Below are positions 17,339 through 26,022 of a stretch of DNA of 64,000 nt, one piece after another. Source of the DNA: an uncultured Vampirovibrio sp. (lineage in GTDB: Bacteria; Cyanobacteriota; Vampirovibrionia; Gastranaerophilales; Gastranaerophilaceae); contig CAJTXT010000007.1 of the NCBI GenBank assembly GCA_910583875.1, forward strand, positions 8,657 to 72,656, in the 5' to 3' direction. The notes under the pieces are model-generated. The model did not search any database, was not told the DNA's origin, and worked only from the letters and a program-made list of their open reading frames with translations. The position numbers and the translations under genes were made by a program. Numbering within the stretch: position 1 is the first letter of the stretch; each line of letters begins with the position of its first letter.

Positions 17339-18442
17339 ATGAATAAATTATGGGAAAAATATGCAAAAGTTCTTGTTGATTATTCAGTAAAAGTTCAACC
17401 CGGTGAACTTACTGTTATCAGAACAGATTCTTATCTTTCACAACCTTTAGTAAAAGAAATATATAAACAGGTTCTTTTAAGAGGCGGACATCCTGTTGTA
17501 AGAATGGGTGTTGAAGGTTTAACAGAAGTTTATATTAAAAATGCAACCGATGAACAGCTTGAATACGTTGATCCAATGGTAGAAGTTGAATATGATAAAG
17601 CTAAAAACTTTATTTCTATTGGTGCACCGTTAAATGTAAAAAATATGGCAAGACTTGATTCAAAGAAACTTGCAAAACGTTCAAGCGTAATGAAACATTT
17701 ATCTGAAAAAATGCTAAAACGAGCTGCTGAAGGGGATTTAAAATGGGTTATTGCAGATTTCCCTACAAACGCTTTAGCTCAAGAAGCTAAAATGTCTTTG
17801 GAAGAATATACAGAATTTTTAATTAAATCTTGTTATTTGCATACAGAAGATCCTGTTAAACAATGGCAGGAAATTGGTGAAAAACAAGAAAAAATCGCTG
17901 AATTTTTAAATAATAAATCAAAAATCCGTATTGTTGGCGATAAAACTGATATTACATTTAATGTTGCAGGCAGAATTTGGAAAAGTTGCGCTGGTGAATG
18001 CAATTTTCCGGATGGTGAAGTTTACACATCTCCTGTTGAAGATAGTGCTAACGGTCAAATTTATTTTGATTTTCCTCAAATCTACAGAGGTAATGAAGCT
18101 CAAAAGGTTTTATTAACTTTAAAAGATGGTAAAGTTATTGAAGCTAAAGCTGAAAAAGGTGAAGAATTCTTAAACAATATGCTTGATATGGATGAAGGTT
18201 CAAGATTTGTCGGAGAAATTGCAATTGGTACTAATGATATGATTCAAGATGTAACAGGCAATATATTATTTGATGAAAAAATCGGTGGTTCAATTCATAT
18301 GGCAGTTGGTGCTTCATATCCTGATACTGGTGGTAAGAATGTTTCAGGTCTGCATTGGGATTTGATTAAGAACATGAAAAATGGCGGTCAAATATATGCT
18401 GATGATGAACTTATATATGAAAATGGTAAGTTCATAATTTAA
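17339..18442 (+). CDS. M29-family aminopeptidase (aminopeptidase T/AmpS-like)
   Basis: 367 aa. Family M29 signatures are present: NFPDGEVYTSPVEDSANGQI (metal-binding Glu), FVGEIAIGTN, and the C-terminal KIGGSIHMAVGASYPDTGGK and SGLHWDLI with metal-binding His residues. These two-metal exopeptidases remove N-terminal residues from peptides in the cytosol. The ATG follows the lpxA stop by three bases (TAATTGATG), so it belongs to the lpx transcription unit. The last codons (Phe-Ile-Ile-stop) are part of the stem of hairpin H3. Confidence 0.88.
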   Translation: MNKLWEKYAKVLVDYSVKVQPGELTVIRTDSYLSQPLVKEIYKQVLLRGGHPVVRMGVEGLTEVYIKNATDEQLEYVDPMVEVEYDKAKNFISIGAPLNVKNMARLDSKKLAKRSSVMKHLSEKMLKRAAEGDLKWVIADFPTNALAQEAKMSLEEYTEFLIKSCYLHTEDPVKQWQEIGEKQEKIAEFLNNKSKIRIVGDKTDITFNVAGRIWKSCAGECNFPDGEVYTSPVEDSANGQIYFDFPQIYRGNEAQKVLLTLKDGKVIEAKAEKGEEFLNNMLDMDEGSRFVGEIAIGTNDMIQDVTGNILFDEKIGGSIHMAVGASYPDTGGKNVSGLHWDLIKNMKNGGQIYADDELIYENGKFII

Positions 18443-18568
18443 AAATTAAAAAATAGAAAAAGGTAAAGGATTTATTTTCGAAGTCCATTGATTTTAGGAA
18501 CCGCGAAATCACAGGACGAGAAGATAAATCCTTTACCTTTTTCTATTTTTTAATTTTTGAATTATGAA
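18431..18568 (+). repeat. Foldback element H3: conserved 40-nt core inside a 49-bp stem
   Basis: Arms 18431-18479 and 18520-18568 pair over 49 bases with only two G-T type mismatches. The core at 18480-18519 starts GAAGTCCATTGATTTTAGG and ends GAAATCACAGGACGA, matching H1 and H2. The left arm includes the last three sense codons and the stop of the aminopeptidase gene, so the right arm is an inverted copy of a gene end. The two mismatches would still pair as G-U in RNA. Confidence 0.9.
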
Positions 18569-18576
18569 TAAAAGAT

Positions 18577-18696
18577 ACAACGAAAACATATAAAACTCTC
18601 GGATTTTAATTTTTTGTCCTGTGATTTTTGCTCTAAAGAGCAAGAAATCAATGGACTTCAAAATCAAAATCCGAGAGTTTTATATGTTTTCGTTGT
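18577..18696 (-). repeat. Foldback element H4: variant 46-nt core inside a 37-bp stem
   Basis: Arms 18577-18613 and 18660-18696 pair over 37 bases with one A-C mismatch. The core (18614-18659) read on the minus strand starts GAAGTCCATTGATTT and ends AAATCACAGGACAA. Its apical part differs from H1-H3 and is replaced by a small hairpin (GCTC-TTTA-GAGC). The right arm contains the last codons and stop of the minus-strand gene 18680-19099. H4 is opposite in orientation to H3, as H1 is to H2. Confidence 0.88.
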
Positions 18697-19099
18697 TATA
18701 ATTAATGGCAGGAATTTCAAAAATAGTAATATCTTTATCAACTTCTTTTATACGCTGAATATATTTAATATCGTCTGGTTTTGAAGTTATTATTGCAACA
18801 GCAGGTTTCTTACCTGTTTTCTTTGCATAATATAATGATTGACCTATACTCTCAGCCCATTTTTTTGCATAATCAAACTCAATTGCATATTCTTCCGTTA
18901 AACAATCGACTCTTGTTTTATCAGGAAGCATATATTCTTTTATTCCTTCACAATATTGATTAACATAGTCTTTTTCAAGCATTTTAACCGGAACAGAACT
19001 TGCAACAGAACTTGCATTTATATTTTCTATATCTACTGCAGAAAATATAATAAGAATTGATACAGCAATAAAAAGTATGTACTTAATAAATTTAATCAT
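18680..19099 (-). CDS. Exported or membrane-anchored PDDEXK-like hypothetical protein
   Basis: 139 aa. Residues 1-22 are hydrophobic (MIKFIKYILFIAVSILIIFSAV), giving an export signal or anchor. The rest contains RVDCLTEEYAIEFDYAKKWAESIGQSL..YYAKKTGKKPAVAII. This pattern (Asp, then AIEFD, then KKW, QSLYYA, TGKKP) is that of a widespread small family with a nuclease-like PD-(D/E)XK core; whether it cuts DNA is not known to me. The gene converges on the aminopeptidase, and its 3' end lies in the right arm of hairpin H4. No operon partner is visible. Confidence 0.6.
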   Translation of the reverse strand: MIKFIKYILFIAVSILIIFSAVDIENINASSVASSVPVKMLEKDYVNQYCEGIKEYMLPDKTRVDCLTEEYAIEFDYAKKWAESIGQSLYYAKKTGKKPAVAIITSKPDDIKYIQRIKEVDKDITIFEIPAINYNNENI

Positions 19100-19236
19100 A
19101 ATTATTATTTATTATATTTATTAATTCTCCAATTGTATATAGTACAAGTGGCTAAATTTGTAAAGAAACTTTGTATAAATAACAATTTATTATATTCTTA
19201 TGGTTTATATTTTTGTAATTGAAGTAAAGGTAAACT

Positions 19237-21201
19237 ATGAATATAAATCCGGCTGTTTATAAACCTAATTTTGGAAGAGCATTTACTACAGAAGAAAAGA
19301 AAAGTTATGCTGCATTACTTAATGAAGCAAAAGATGTACTTGATATAAAAGATACAAGTGCTATAGTTTTTGATTTTAATGTTCCGTCTGAAAAAGGTAA
19401 AAATACTGCAATAGGAACAACATTTTCTAATTCTATGCAAAAATTTATCGGTTTTGTAAAAGATATGACAGGTATTACTTCAGTTCAATTAGGACCTCAA
19501 GGTAAAATTGCTCATAATAATAAATCTCCATATTCTGGTACTAATTATGCCTTTGGTGAACATATTATAGATTTAGATAAGCTTACTTCAACAGAATATG
19601 CTTCAATTTTAGATGCAAATGATATAAAAAAAGCAGATGAAAATTATCAGGCAGATAAAATTACACGAGAATATAAAACTGATTATGATTATGTAATTGG
19701 TGATGGTAAGACACAAGGTATACAAGAAACTTTATTACAAAAAGCATATTCTAATTTCAATTCTGCCTTAAATGCTAATGAAGCAGATGCCGTAAAACTA
19801 AATAAAGAATTTACAGAGTTCAAAGCTAAAAACGAGAAATGGCTTCAAAAAGAAAATATGTTTATAGCTTTATCTGAGCATTATGGAACTCAAGATATTT
19901 CACAATGGAGTGAATTCGATAAGAAATTATATAGTAAATCAACAGCAGAAGATATAAGGAAAAATCGTATATCTGAAGTTGAAACTACATACGCTGATTT
20001 AATAGATTTTGAAAGTTTTAAACAATTTTTGGCAGTTAAACAGCAGCATGAAGCAAGAATAGAATTAAATGCTCAAAATATAGATATATATGGTGATTGT
20101 TTAATAGGTTTTTCTCAAAGTGAAATGTGGGGAAATATAGATTGCTTTAGAGAAAATTTATATTATGGCGGACCTGATCCTAATTGCTCTGAAACAAATA
20201 ATATCCAAACTTGGGGCTTGCCGGCTTTAGATTATACAAAACTTGGTGAATGCGGTGCTGATGGTGATTTATCTAAACTTGGAGAAGTTGGTAAATTCTT
20301 ATATGATAAATATTGTACATTCTTTGAACGTTATGACGGTTTAAGAATGGATGCTGCATGGCAGTTTGTTACTCCGTTTATTTACCAAGCAGTTAACGGA
20401 AATTATGAAGAATTTAAATTGCCAGAAATTAACTTTACTATATTTAATATTATGAAAACAGCTGCTAAAGATGTTCTAGGTGATAAATTTGATGAACAAA
20501 ATCCTGATAATATAATGCTGGAACTAGTTGGAATGTCAGCAGGTAAAGGCAGAGAAATGACATTAAATACATATCCGCATTTATATACGACTGCTTATGC
20601 AGAGTATGACGAATCACCTGCTAAATTTTTAGAAAAAGGCTATAAACAAGGCAAATTCTATGCTGGTGTAGGCTGCCATGATAATGATTCTCTTGTTAAT
20701 ATGGCAAAAGATACTCAGAAACGTGAACTTCACCTAAATGGTATGAAGAGAGATTACGGTCTTGATACTTCTAAACTTGCCTTTGAGTCTGAAAGATATC
20801 AAACTCAAAATCAAGAACAAAAAACTCAAGAAGATTTTAGAACAGCAAAATTCTCTGAAATATTTACATCTGAAAAACAATTCTTTACTCTCCCAGATAT
20901 GTTTGGTATGGCAGAACGTATAAATATTTCTGGTAAAGTAAGTAATGATAACTGGGCTGTTAGAATTCCAAATGATTATGAAAGATTTTATTTCTCTCAA
21001 TTAGCAAACGGATTTGGTTTAAACATGCCAAAAGTGTTAGCAAATGCAATTAATATGAAACATATAAATGCTGATGAATTAGTTAAAAAATGTAATGAAG
21101 CAGCTGAAATTTTGAGAAGCGACGGTCCAATGACTGAACAAGAAGCTAATATTGCAGATAAAAATGGTGATTTAAATAATAAATTCTCATATTTATTATA
21201 A
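19237..21201 (+). CDS. Divergent GH77-like (4-alpha-glucanotransferase family) protein with NFGR N-terminus
   Basis: 654 aa, longer than a usual MalQ (about 500). After MNINPAVYKPNFGRAFTTEEKK the GH77 blocks appear in order: KSPYSGTNYAFGEHIIDLD (substrate loop), EKWLQKENMFIALSEHYG, NIDIYGDCLIGFSQSEMWGN, and YDGLRMDAAW with the presumed nucleophile Asp372. LELVG follows with acid/base Glu429, then VGCHDNDS with Asp482. The nucleophile motif normally reads R(I/L)DH; here His is Ala. GH77 enzymes rearrange alpha-1,4-glucans such as glycogen breakdown products. A paralogue lies at 59128-60978. No signal peptide is seen. Distant but coherent similarity makes the fold call good and the activity uncertain. 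Confidence 0.75.
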   Translation: MNINPAVYKPNFGRAFTTEEKKSYAALLNEAKDVLDIKDTSAIVFDFNVPSEKGKNTAIGTTFSNSMQKFIGFVKDMTGITSVQLGPQGKIAHNNKSPYSGTNYAFGEHIIDLDKLTSTEYASILDANDIKKADENYQADKITREYKTDYDYVIGDGKTQGIQETLLQKAYSNFNSALNANEADAVKLNKEFTEFKAKNEKWLQKENMFIALSEHYGTQDISQWSEFDKKLYSKSTAEDIRKNRISEVETTYADLIDFESFKQFLAVKQQHEARIELNAQNIDIYGDCLIGFSQSEMWGNIDCFRENLYYGGPDPNCSETNNIQTWGLPALDYTKLGECGADGDLSKLGEVGKFLYDKYCTFFERYDGLRMDAAWQFVTPFIYQAVNGNYEEFKLPEINFTIFNIMKTAAKDVLGDKFDEQNPDNIMLELVGMSAGKGREMTLNTYPHLYTTAYAEYDESPAKFLEKGYKQGKFYAGVGCHDNDSLVNMAKDTQKRELHLNGMKRDYGLDTSKLAFESERYQTQNQEQKTQEDFRTAKFSEIFTSEKQFFTLPDMFGMAERINISGKVSNDNWAVRIPNDYERFYFSQLANGFGLNMPKVLANAINMKHINADELVKKCNEAAEILRSDGPMTEQEANIADKNGDLNNKFSYLL

Positions 21202-21245
21202 TGATATATATTTATATATATGACTATAAAAAAAAGGGAATTTGA

Positions 21246-22859
21246 ATGTTTAAGAAATTAATTAATCTTTTATTCAATGAGAATGAAGATTCTGCATTTA
21301 TATCATATTACTTCTTTCTTTGTCTGACAGCGATATTATGCTTTGGTTTTGCGTTAAATAATCCTTCTATGGGAATTGATGATGAAATGCTTTATTATAT
21401 ATCATCATTAAAATCTATCTTCTTTTTTGAAACAAGACTTGGAATATTAATAACCTCAAAATTAATTCATTCATATGAATATTTGCCATTTTGGAGAGAA
21501 TTTATCGGCGTAATTTTATATATTATTGGAATTACATTACATGTTGATAACTTTTATAAATATTTACCTTCAAATAAATTTGATAAAAATTCAGCAATAA
21601 TATTTGCTTGTCTTGCACTATCTTTTCCATATATAGCATTTAATTTTATTTTTATGTGTACGGTTATAGAACAACCGCTTACTATATTGTTTAGTGCTTT
21701 AGCTGTTAGTTATACAACAAAATATTTCTTAATTAATCAAAATAAAAAATATATTTTCTATAGTTTTATTTTTGTCTTTTTAATATTTTCATTTTATGAA
21801 ATAGGAATTATGTATTATATTCTAAGCAGTATATTTATAATTCTGTTTAACAAAATTCATGATATAAATAGCAATAATAAAGAAATGGAAAAACCATATA
21901 ATGAATTTAAATGGTTTTGCTGTTTAGGCTTTGTTTCCTTCTTATCTATAATTTCAAATTATATAATTATTTATATTTTTAAATTTTTATTGAATTTTAA
22001 TTATTTACAGAATAAGTTTGCAGAACATTTTATGTATAATGTAGATTCTTTTTTATTCTTCCTAAATTCATTCATTAATAATAATATCAGCAGTTTAAAG
22101 AATTTTATATTTACCTGCAAGTATGATTTTGGTTCTTTAATGATATTATTGTCCTATATAATTTTATTTTCTCTTGTTATTTATTTGTATTGGAAAAAGC
22201 GTAATAAAATAATATTGCTATGGGGATTTTTATTTTTAATCTTTCCTCTTCTTCCGCCCTTATTGGCAGGAAATCCTAGTTTAAAGTATAGAACTATTGT
22301 TTATTATGGTTTTTTTGTTCCTTTTGTTTTTGTGATTTTATATTCTATTATAAAAAATAATAGATATTTAAAGTATGTTTTATATACATTTATATTTCTT
22401 TGTGTTCTTTATCAAACAAAAGAAATGAATCAATTTTTCTATACTGAAAATATTAAATACCAAAATGATAAAATGTTAGCCTTTAATGTAATTCAAGATA
22501 TTAGAAAATTTAATGATAAACCTGTTGTTATTGTTGGAGTTAGAGAAAATCCTCTTTTAAAACATTCATACGATATAGAGGCACCGGAAGCAAGTATTAG
22601 CATATTTAATTGGGATAGATATGATAATTATTATACGGAATTGTTCGTAGAACGTCCTTTTAATTTTATAAGAGAACAAGGTTTTTCAATTACGAATTTC
22701 TTTAAAAGCAGACAATTTGAGGAAGATGAAATTGAATATTATGTAAATACAATAAAAAATGCTGTTAAAGATATGGGTATTTACCCGCAAAGAACTTCTA
22801 TAAAAGAAATGGAGGATTTTATTCTAATAAAGATTGGTCCTTCTAAGTTTGAAGAATAA
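21246..22859 (+). CDS. Polytopic membrane protein, probable GtrII-type glucosyltransferase
   Basis: 537 aa. About ten hydrophobic segments between residues 20 and 385, then a soluble C-terminal part of about 150 residues. The first loop holds NNPSMGIDDEMLYY followed by TRLGI, resembling the Asp-containing first periplasmic loop of GtrII family glucosyltransferases that move glucose from a polyprenyl carrier onto surface polysaccharide. The assignment rests on topology and that loop only. No GtrA flippase or GtrB is adjacent. It starts 44 bases after the GH77-like gene and ends at a strong terminator. Confidence 0.55.
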   Translation: MFKKLINLLFNENEDSAFISYYFFLCLTAILCFGFALNNPSMGIDDEMLYYISSLKSIFFFETRLGILITSKLIHSYEYLPFWREFIGVILYIIGITLHVDNFYKYLPSNKFDKNSAIIFACLALSFPYIAFNFIFMCTVIEQPLTILFSALAVSYTTKYFLINQNKKYIFYSFIFVFLIFSFYEIGIMYYILSSIFIILFNKIHDINSNNKEMEKPYNEFKWFCCLGFVSFLSIISNYIIIYIFKFLLNFNYLQNKFAEHFMYNVDSFLFFLNSFINNNISSLKNFIFTCKYDFGSLMILLSYIILFSLVIYLYWKKRNKIILLWGFLFLIFPLLPPLLAGNPSLKYRTIVYYGFFVPFVFVILYSIIKNNRYLKYVLYTFIFLCVLYQTKEMNQFFYTENIKYQNDKMLAFNVIQDIRKFNDKPVVIVGVRENPLLKHSYDIEAPEASISIFNWDRYDNYYTELFVERPFNFIREQGFSITNFFKSRQFEEDEIEYYVNTIKNAVKDMGIYPQRTSIKEMEDFILIKIGPSKFEE

Positions 22860-22885
22860 AAAGACCCTTTAAAGGGTCTTTTTTT
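22857..22885. terminator. Bidirectional intrinsic terminator
   Basis: AAGACCCTTTAAAGGGTCTT (22861-22880) is a perfect palindrome with A-run before and T-run after. It separates the plus-strand GtrII-like gene from the minus-strand gene at 22908. Confidence 0.9.
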
Positions 22886-22907
22886 AAGTGTATGAGAAAG
22901 TTAGAGA

Positions 22908-23717
22908 TTACATATTTTGGATTTTATCGCTCATTCCGTCCATATCATCTTTCAACATCTTCTTAACAACATCATTTTGAGCATCTAACATTTTGCAAAC
23001 AGTTTCAATGTTTTTTACTTTGTTTTGAAGAATTGTATCCGCATTATTTAAAATACTGCTTGATACTTTTTGATATGCAGCTAATGGCGCACTTGCTGTA
23101 CCTTGTAATAAGTTACCAATTAAAGTAGTTCCTAAACCGAAAGAACCTAAATAAGGTGACATTGCTTGTAAAATACCACCGAAACCAGAAATAACACCAG
23201 CTGCAGGAAGTAGGAAACTATCACCAAAACCAAAACCAGACGCTAGTCCCGCTGTATAACCTAACGCATTAAGTGCAGTTGAGCCTGCAACTTCTGAAAC
23301 AGATGTTAAAGAAGAAGCACCGCCAGTTAACTGTCCTTCAGAAGCTGTTGAACCAAATCCTTGAACAACAGGACTTGCTGCACCACCAGTAAAACCTGAA
23401 TATTGTGATAAAGAACCAATACCAAATGCGGCTGTATTCCCGCTGGTCATATTAGTTGGTGACCAGTATGAAGTACCAGGAATATTAAGTGCTGTACCAC
23501 CGCCCATTGTAGACATAAATGAACTTGGTGAAATCATACTAGCTAATTTCCATAAGAAACTGCCGGCAGTACCAAAACCAGCACCATCTGATGCACTTCC
23601 GCTTACTGTAATATCTCTTAAAAGGTCATAAGTTTCGAATAACATAGCTTTTGCGTCACCGCTCAAACCGCCATATTTATTAGATATAACTAGATAACTA
23701 TCATTCTTGTAACTCAT
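22908..23717 (-). CDS. Gly/Ser-rich hypothetical protein
   Basis: 269 aa beginning MSYKNDSYLVISNKYGGLSG. No signal peptide. The centre (residues about 40-200) is rich in Gly, Ser, Ala and Thr with weakly hydrophobic stretches (AAGVISGFGGILQ). The C-terminal 55 residues are helical and charged (ILNNADTILQNKVKNIETVCKML). No known domain is recognised. The next gene on the same strand (23857) also lacks a signal peptide and has helical ends; the two are 139 bases apart and may be expressed together. Composition suggests a structural or self-assembling protein, which is inference. Confidence 0.55.
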   Translation of the reverse strand: MSYKNDSYLVISNKYGGLSGDAKAMLFETYDLLRDITVSGSASDGAGFGTAGSFLWKLASMISPSSFMSTMGGGTALNIPGTSYWSPTNMTSGNTAAFGIGSLSQYSGFTGGAASPVVQGFGSTASEGQLTGGASSLTSVSEVAGSTALNALGYTAGLASGFGFGDSFLLPAAGVISGFGGILQAMSPYLGSFGLGTTLIGNLLQGTASAPLAAYQKVSSSILNNADTILQNKVKNIETVCKMLDAQNDVVKKMLKDDMDGMSDKIQNM

Positions 23718-23856
23718 TTTTCCTACATTCCTTACGTGTTTACTTGTGTTTGCCTTAACTATGCTTTTCTTATCGACAATATAATTTACTAACTTTAATT
23801 TTGTTTTTAATAATATTAAGTTTTGTTAAATGATTTTATGTTTCTCAAATGGTGAA

Positions 23857-24822
23857 TTATGAGAATGTATTGAAGGTATTTTCAATGTTTTTATCTAATA
23901 CAGATTTAACTGCTTCTAATTCTGTTTGAAGTTCGTTTTGTTCTGTATCGATTTGGTTTAATCTTAATTCAAGAACTTTATCTTCTTGTTGTAAAGATTC
24001 AGTTTGAGCATTTAAGTCTGCAACCATTTTGTCATATTCATCTTTGCTCATAGTGTAATCTCTTAATGCAGCATCATAACCTTCTGTGTTGTATGTTCTT
24101 GTAGTATCAACATCAGTAGAGCTGAAAATTGTTGCACCTGTATTTGGATCTGTTGCAGAAACACTTTTAAATCTGTTATTAGCATCAAATTCAACTGTTG
24201 CTTTTTCAAAAATTTGAGTTTCTGTAACTTTTTTGTTTGAGCTGATATATGATCTTAATTCTGTTGTGCCAGCCATATATTCTTCAACTGCTGTTTGATC
24301 TAAATAATGAGATAAACCATCAGCATCTTGATAAACATATAAGTTTGGACCAACTACTTGTTCTTCAGGTGAAGTATAAGTAGAATTGATTAAATTTATC
24401 ATAGATTCACTATTTTCTGCAATTCTTAATTGATAAGTTGCATCCGGAGTATTTAAGCTGTAAACACCTTCATTATTTGTAATAGTTGAATTTGTAAGAA
24501 CTGTTCCAACTGCAACATTTTTATTGAAAGTATGTTCAGTATTTAAGTAATATGTACCATCATCATTTTGATAGTAGCTTTTTACTAAGTAATCACCATC
24601 ATAACCAGATGTATTATCTAATGAAAATGAATAATTTGTTTCAAAAAATTCAGTTGTATTTGGTGCAACAGGTAAGTCTAATGCTAATAATTTACTATAT
24701 AAAGCATTAACTTCTTCAGCCAACGCTGTACGTTGTTGGTTAACTTGTTGACCTTCATATTCTATATTTGATTTTCTTGCTGTTATACCTAAAAATCTTG
24801 CTTGTGAAGCTGCTAAGCCCAT
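23857..24822 (-). CDS. Flagellin/hook-like coiled-coil protein with MGLAASQARFLG N-terminus
   Basis: 321 aa. The N-terminus MGLAASQARFLGITARK then NIEYEGQQVNQQRTALAEEVN is helical and resembles the D0 segments of flagellar axial and type III-exported proteins. The C-terminus (EDKVLELRLNQIDTEQNELQ ... VLDKNIENTFNTFS) forms the matching coiled coil. The middle is beta-rich and Thr/Asn/Tyr-rich. I know this N-terminal signature as recurrent in Gastranaerophilales-type and other host-associated genomes, where it is annotated hypothetical. No secretion apparatus is in the window. A secreted, polymerising role is inference from the end-to-end helix layout. Confidence 0.6.
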   Translation of the reverse strand: MGLAASQARFLGITARKSNIEYEGQQVNQQRTALAEEVNALYSKLLALDLPVAPNTTEFFETNYSFSLDNTSGYDGDYLVKSYYQNDDGTYYLNTEHTFNKNVAVGTVLTNSTITNNEGVYSLNTPDATYQLRIAENSESMINLINSTYTSPEEQVVGPNLYVYQDADGLSHYLDQTAVEEYMAGTTELRSYISSNKKVTETQIFEKATVEFDANNRFKSVSATDPNTGATIFSSTDVDTTRTYNTEGYDAALRDYTMSKDEYDKMVADLNAQTESLQQEDKVLELRLNQIDTEQNELQTELEAVKSVLDKNIENTFNTFS

Positions 24823-24970
24823 TGTCTTTCTCCATTGTTCCTTGTTATGTTTAATTTATCGACCAATTTTTTCAAAACTTTAGTTTTAAAAAAATAAATG
24901 TAAACTAATGTTAAGAAATTGAAGAATCCTTACTTAGCTTTTTATTAATGATTATTTATAAAAAGGCAAG

Positions 24971-25000
24971 AAAAAAAGAGCCTTTAAAAAGGCTCTTTTT
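24971..25000 (-). terminator. Intrinsic terminator downstream of the 25123 gene
   Basis: On the minus strand AAAAAGAGCCTTTTTAAAGG pairs back on itself (AAGAGCC/GGCTCTT) and is followed by a T-run (TTTTTTTCTT). It lies 120 bases past the stop at 25123 with a repeat (25053-25086) between. Confidence 0.8.
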
Positions 25001-25052
25001 AATAAATAATTTTAGATAATTATATAGAAAATTACACAAGACTAACTATATT

Positions 25053-25086
25053 GTCACCCTGAACTTGTTTCAGGGTCTTATCAGCT
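25053..25086. repeat. Single end of the TGTCA palindromic repeat
   Basis: TGTCACCCTGAACTTG then TTTCAGGGTCTTATCAGC: a small hairpin (CCCTGAA/TTCAGGG) identical in plan to the ends of the elements at 4523-4659 and 43636-43802, but with no partner end nearby. It lies in the transcribed tail of the 25123 gene. Confidence 0.65.
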
Positions 25087-25122
25087 ATAATATCAGTCAT
25101 TTAGAATAAATAACAAGTTTTA

Positions 25123-26022
25123 TTATTTTTTAGCTTGAGTTTGTTCTGTGTTTTCTTTTTTATTATTAAATAACTTAGAACTTAATTTATTTGCAATTGG
25201 AGTAATTACAACAGGACCAAGATATCTGTATATAATACCGAAAATTACAAGAACTTTTAATTTGTTAATACCAGGTAGAAGTTTATCAGCTTCCTTTCTT
25301 GCTGCTGCTGAATTGTAAACATCATCAACAAGACCTTTAACAGTATCTTTTGCTTTATCTATATTGCCTGCGTTATTAGTAATTGCATCTTTAACTGAAG
25401 ATTGAACTTCTTTTAATTTTTCAGGAGCAATACTGAAAGCTTTCTTAGTTCCTTCTTCACTTACAATACCTTTTAGATGACCACGTATCATTGCAGCAAC
25501 ATCATCAAGACCTTTTGTAAGTTCTGCCCCTTTTTTGCTTGCAATTTCGCCAACTTTACTTAATAAATCACTTTGTGCTGAAGAACCTGCAGCTTCTTGA
25601 GCTTTTTTACCAAGATTTACATAAAAGTCTTTGTTCTTAGTAAAGTATTTTTCTGCCCCTTTATTTACTATATTTGTGATTTTATCTTCTGCAAGATAAG
25701 CACCAGCTGTAGAAACACCCCAAGTAAGTGCGTCATTTATTAACATTTGAGGTTTTTGTTCTTTTTTAATTTTTTTGTTTCTTAATGTACTTAGCATATA
25801 GAAACCTGATAAGAAGCAGCTTTCTGCAACTAGTACATGTGTAAATGTTTTATTTGATTTACTGAAATTATGTATAAATTTTTGGAAAGGAGCTGTTTTA
25901 GCTACACCTTCATAGAAATTAGAAAGTCCATTTACACCTTTAAAGGATGGGGAGTTTGCTTGTTTTGAAGCAGTATTTCTGCTGCTGTATTGGTATTGAT
26001 TATTAATACTATTTATTTTCAT
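25123..26022 (-). CDS. Lineage-type hypothetical membrane protein with SFKG motif
   Basis: 299 aa starting MKINSINNQYQYSSRN, with SPSFKGVNGL at residues 24-33. Two or three weakly hydrophobic segments follow (THVLVAESCFLSGFYML; LKVLVIFGIIYRYLGPVVI near the C-terminus). The middle is a long charged helical part. No enzymatic motif is seen. The gene overlaps the start region of 26009 by 14 bases and both begin MKINSI, so they look like a duplicated, translationally coupled pair. I recognise the build (MKIN.. plus SFKG, then helical membrane protein) as common in Gastranaerophilales genomes, but no function is known. Confidence 0.6.
   Translation of the reverse strand: MKINSINNQYQYSSRNTASKQANSPSFKGVNGLSNFYEGVAKTAPFQKFIHNFSKSNKTFTHVLVAESCFLSGFYMLSTLRNKKIKKEQKPQMLINDALTWGVSTAGAYLAEDKITNIVNKGAEKYFTKNKDFYVNLGKKAQEAAGSSAQSDLLSKVGEIASKKGAELTKGLDDVAAMIRGHLKGIVSEEGTKKAFSIAPEKLKEVQSSVKDAITNNAGNIDKAKDTVKGLVDDVYNSAAARKEADKLLPGINKLKVLVIFGIIYRYLGPVVITPIANKLSSKLFNNKKENTEQTQAKK

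Noticed and set aside
18577..18696. Integron attC sites as an explanation for the hairpins
   Set aside because: No integron integrase, no cassette array and no GTTRRRY/RYYYAAC ends; attC cores are variable while these are conserved.
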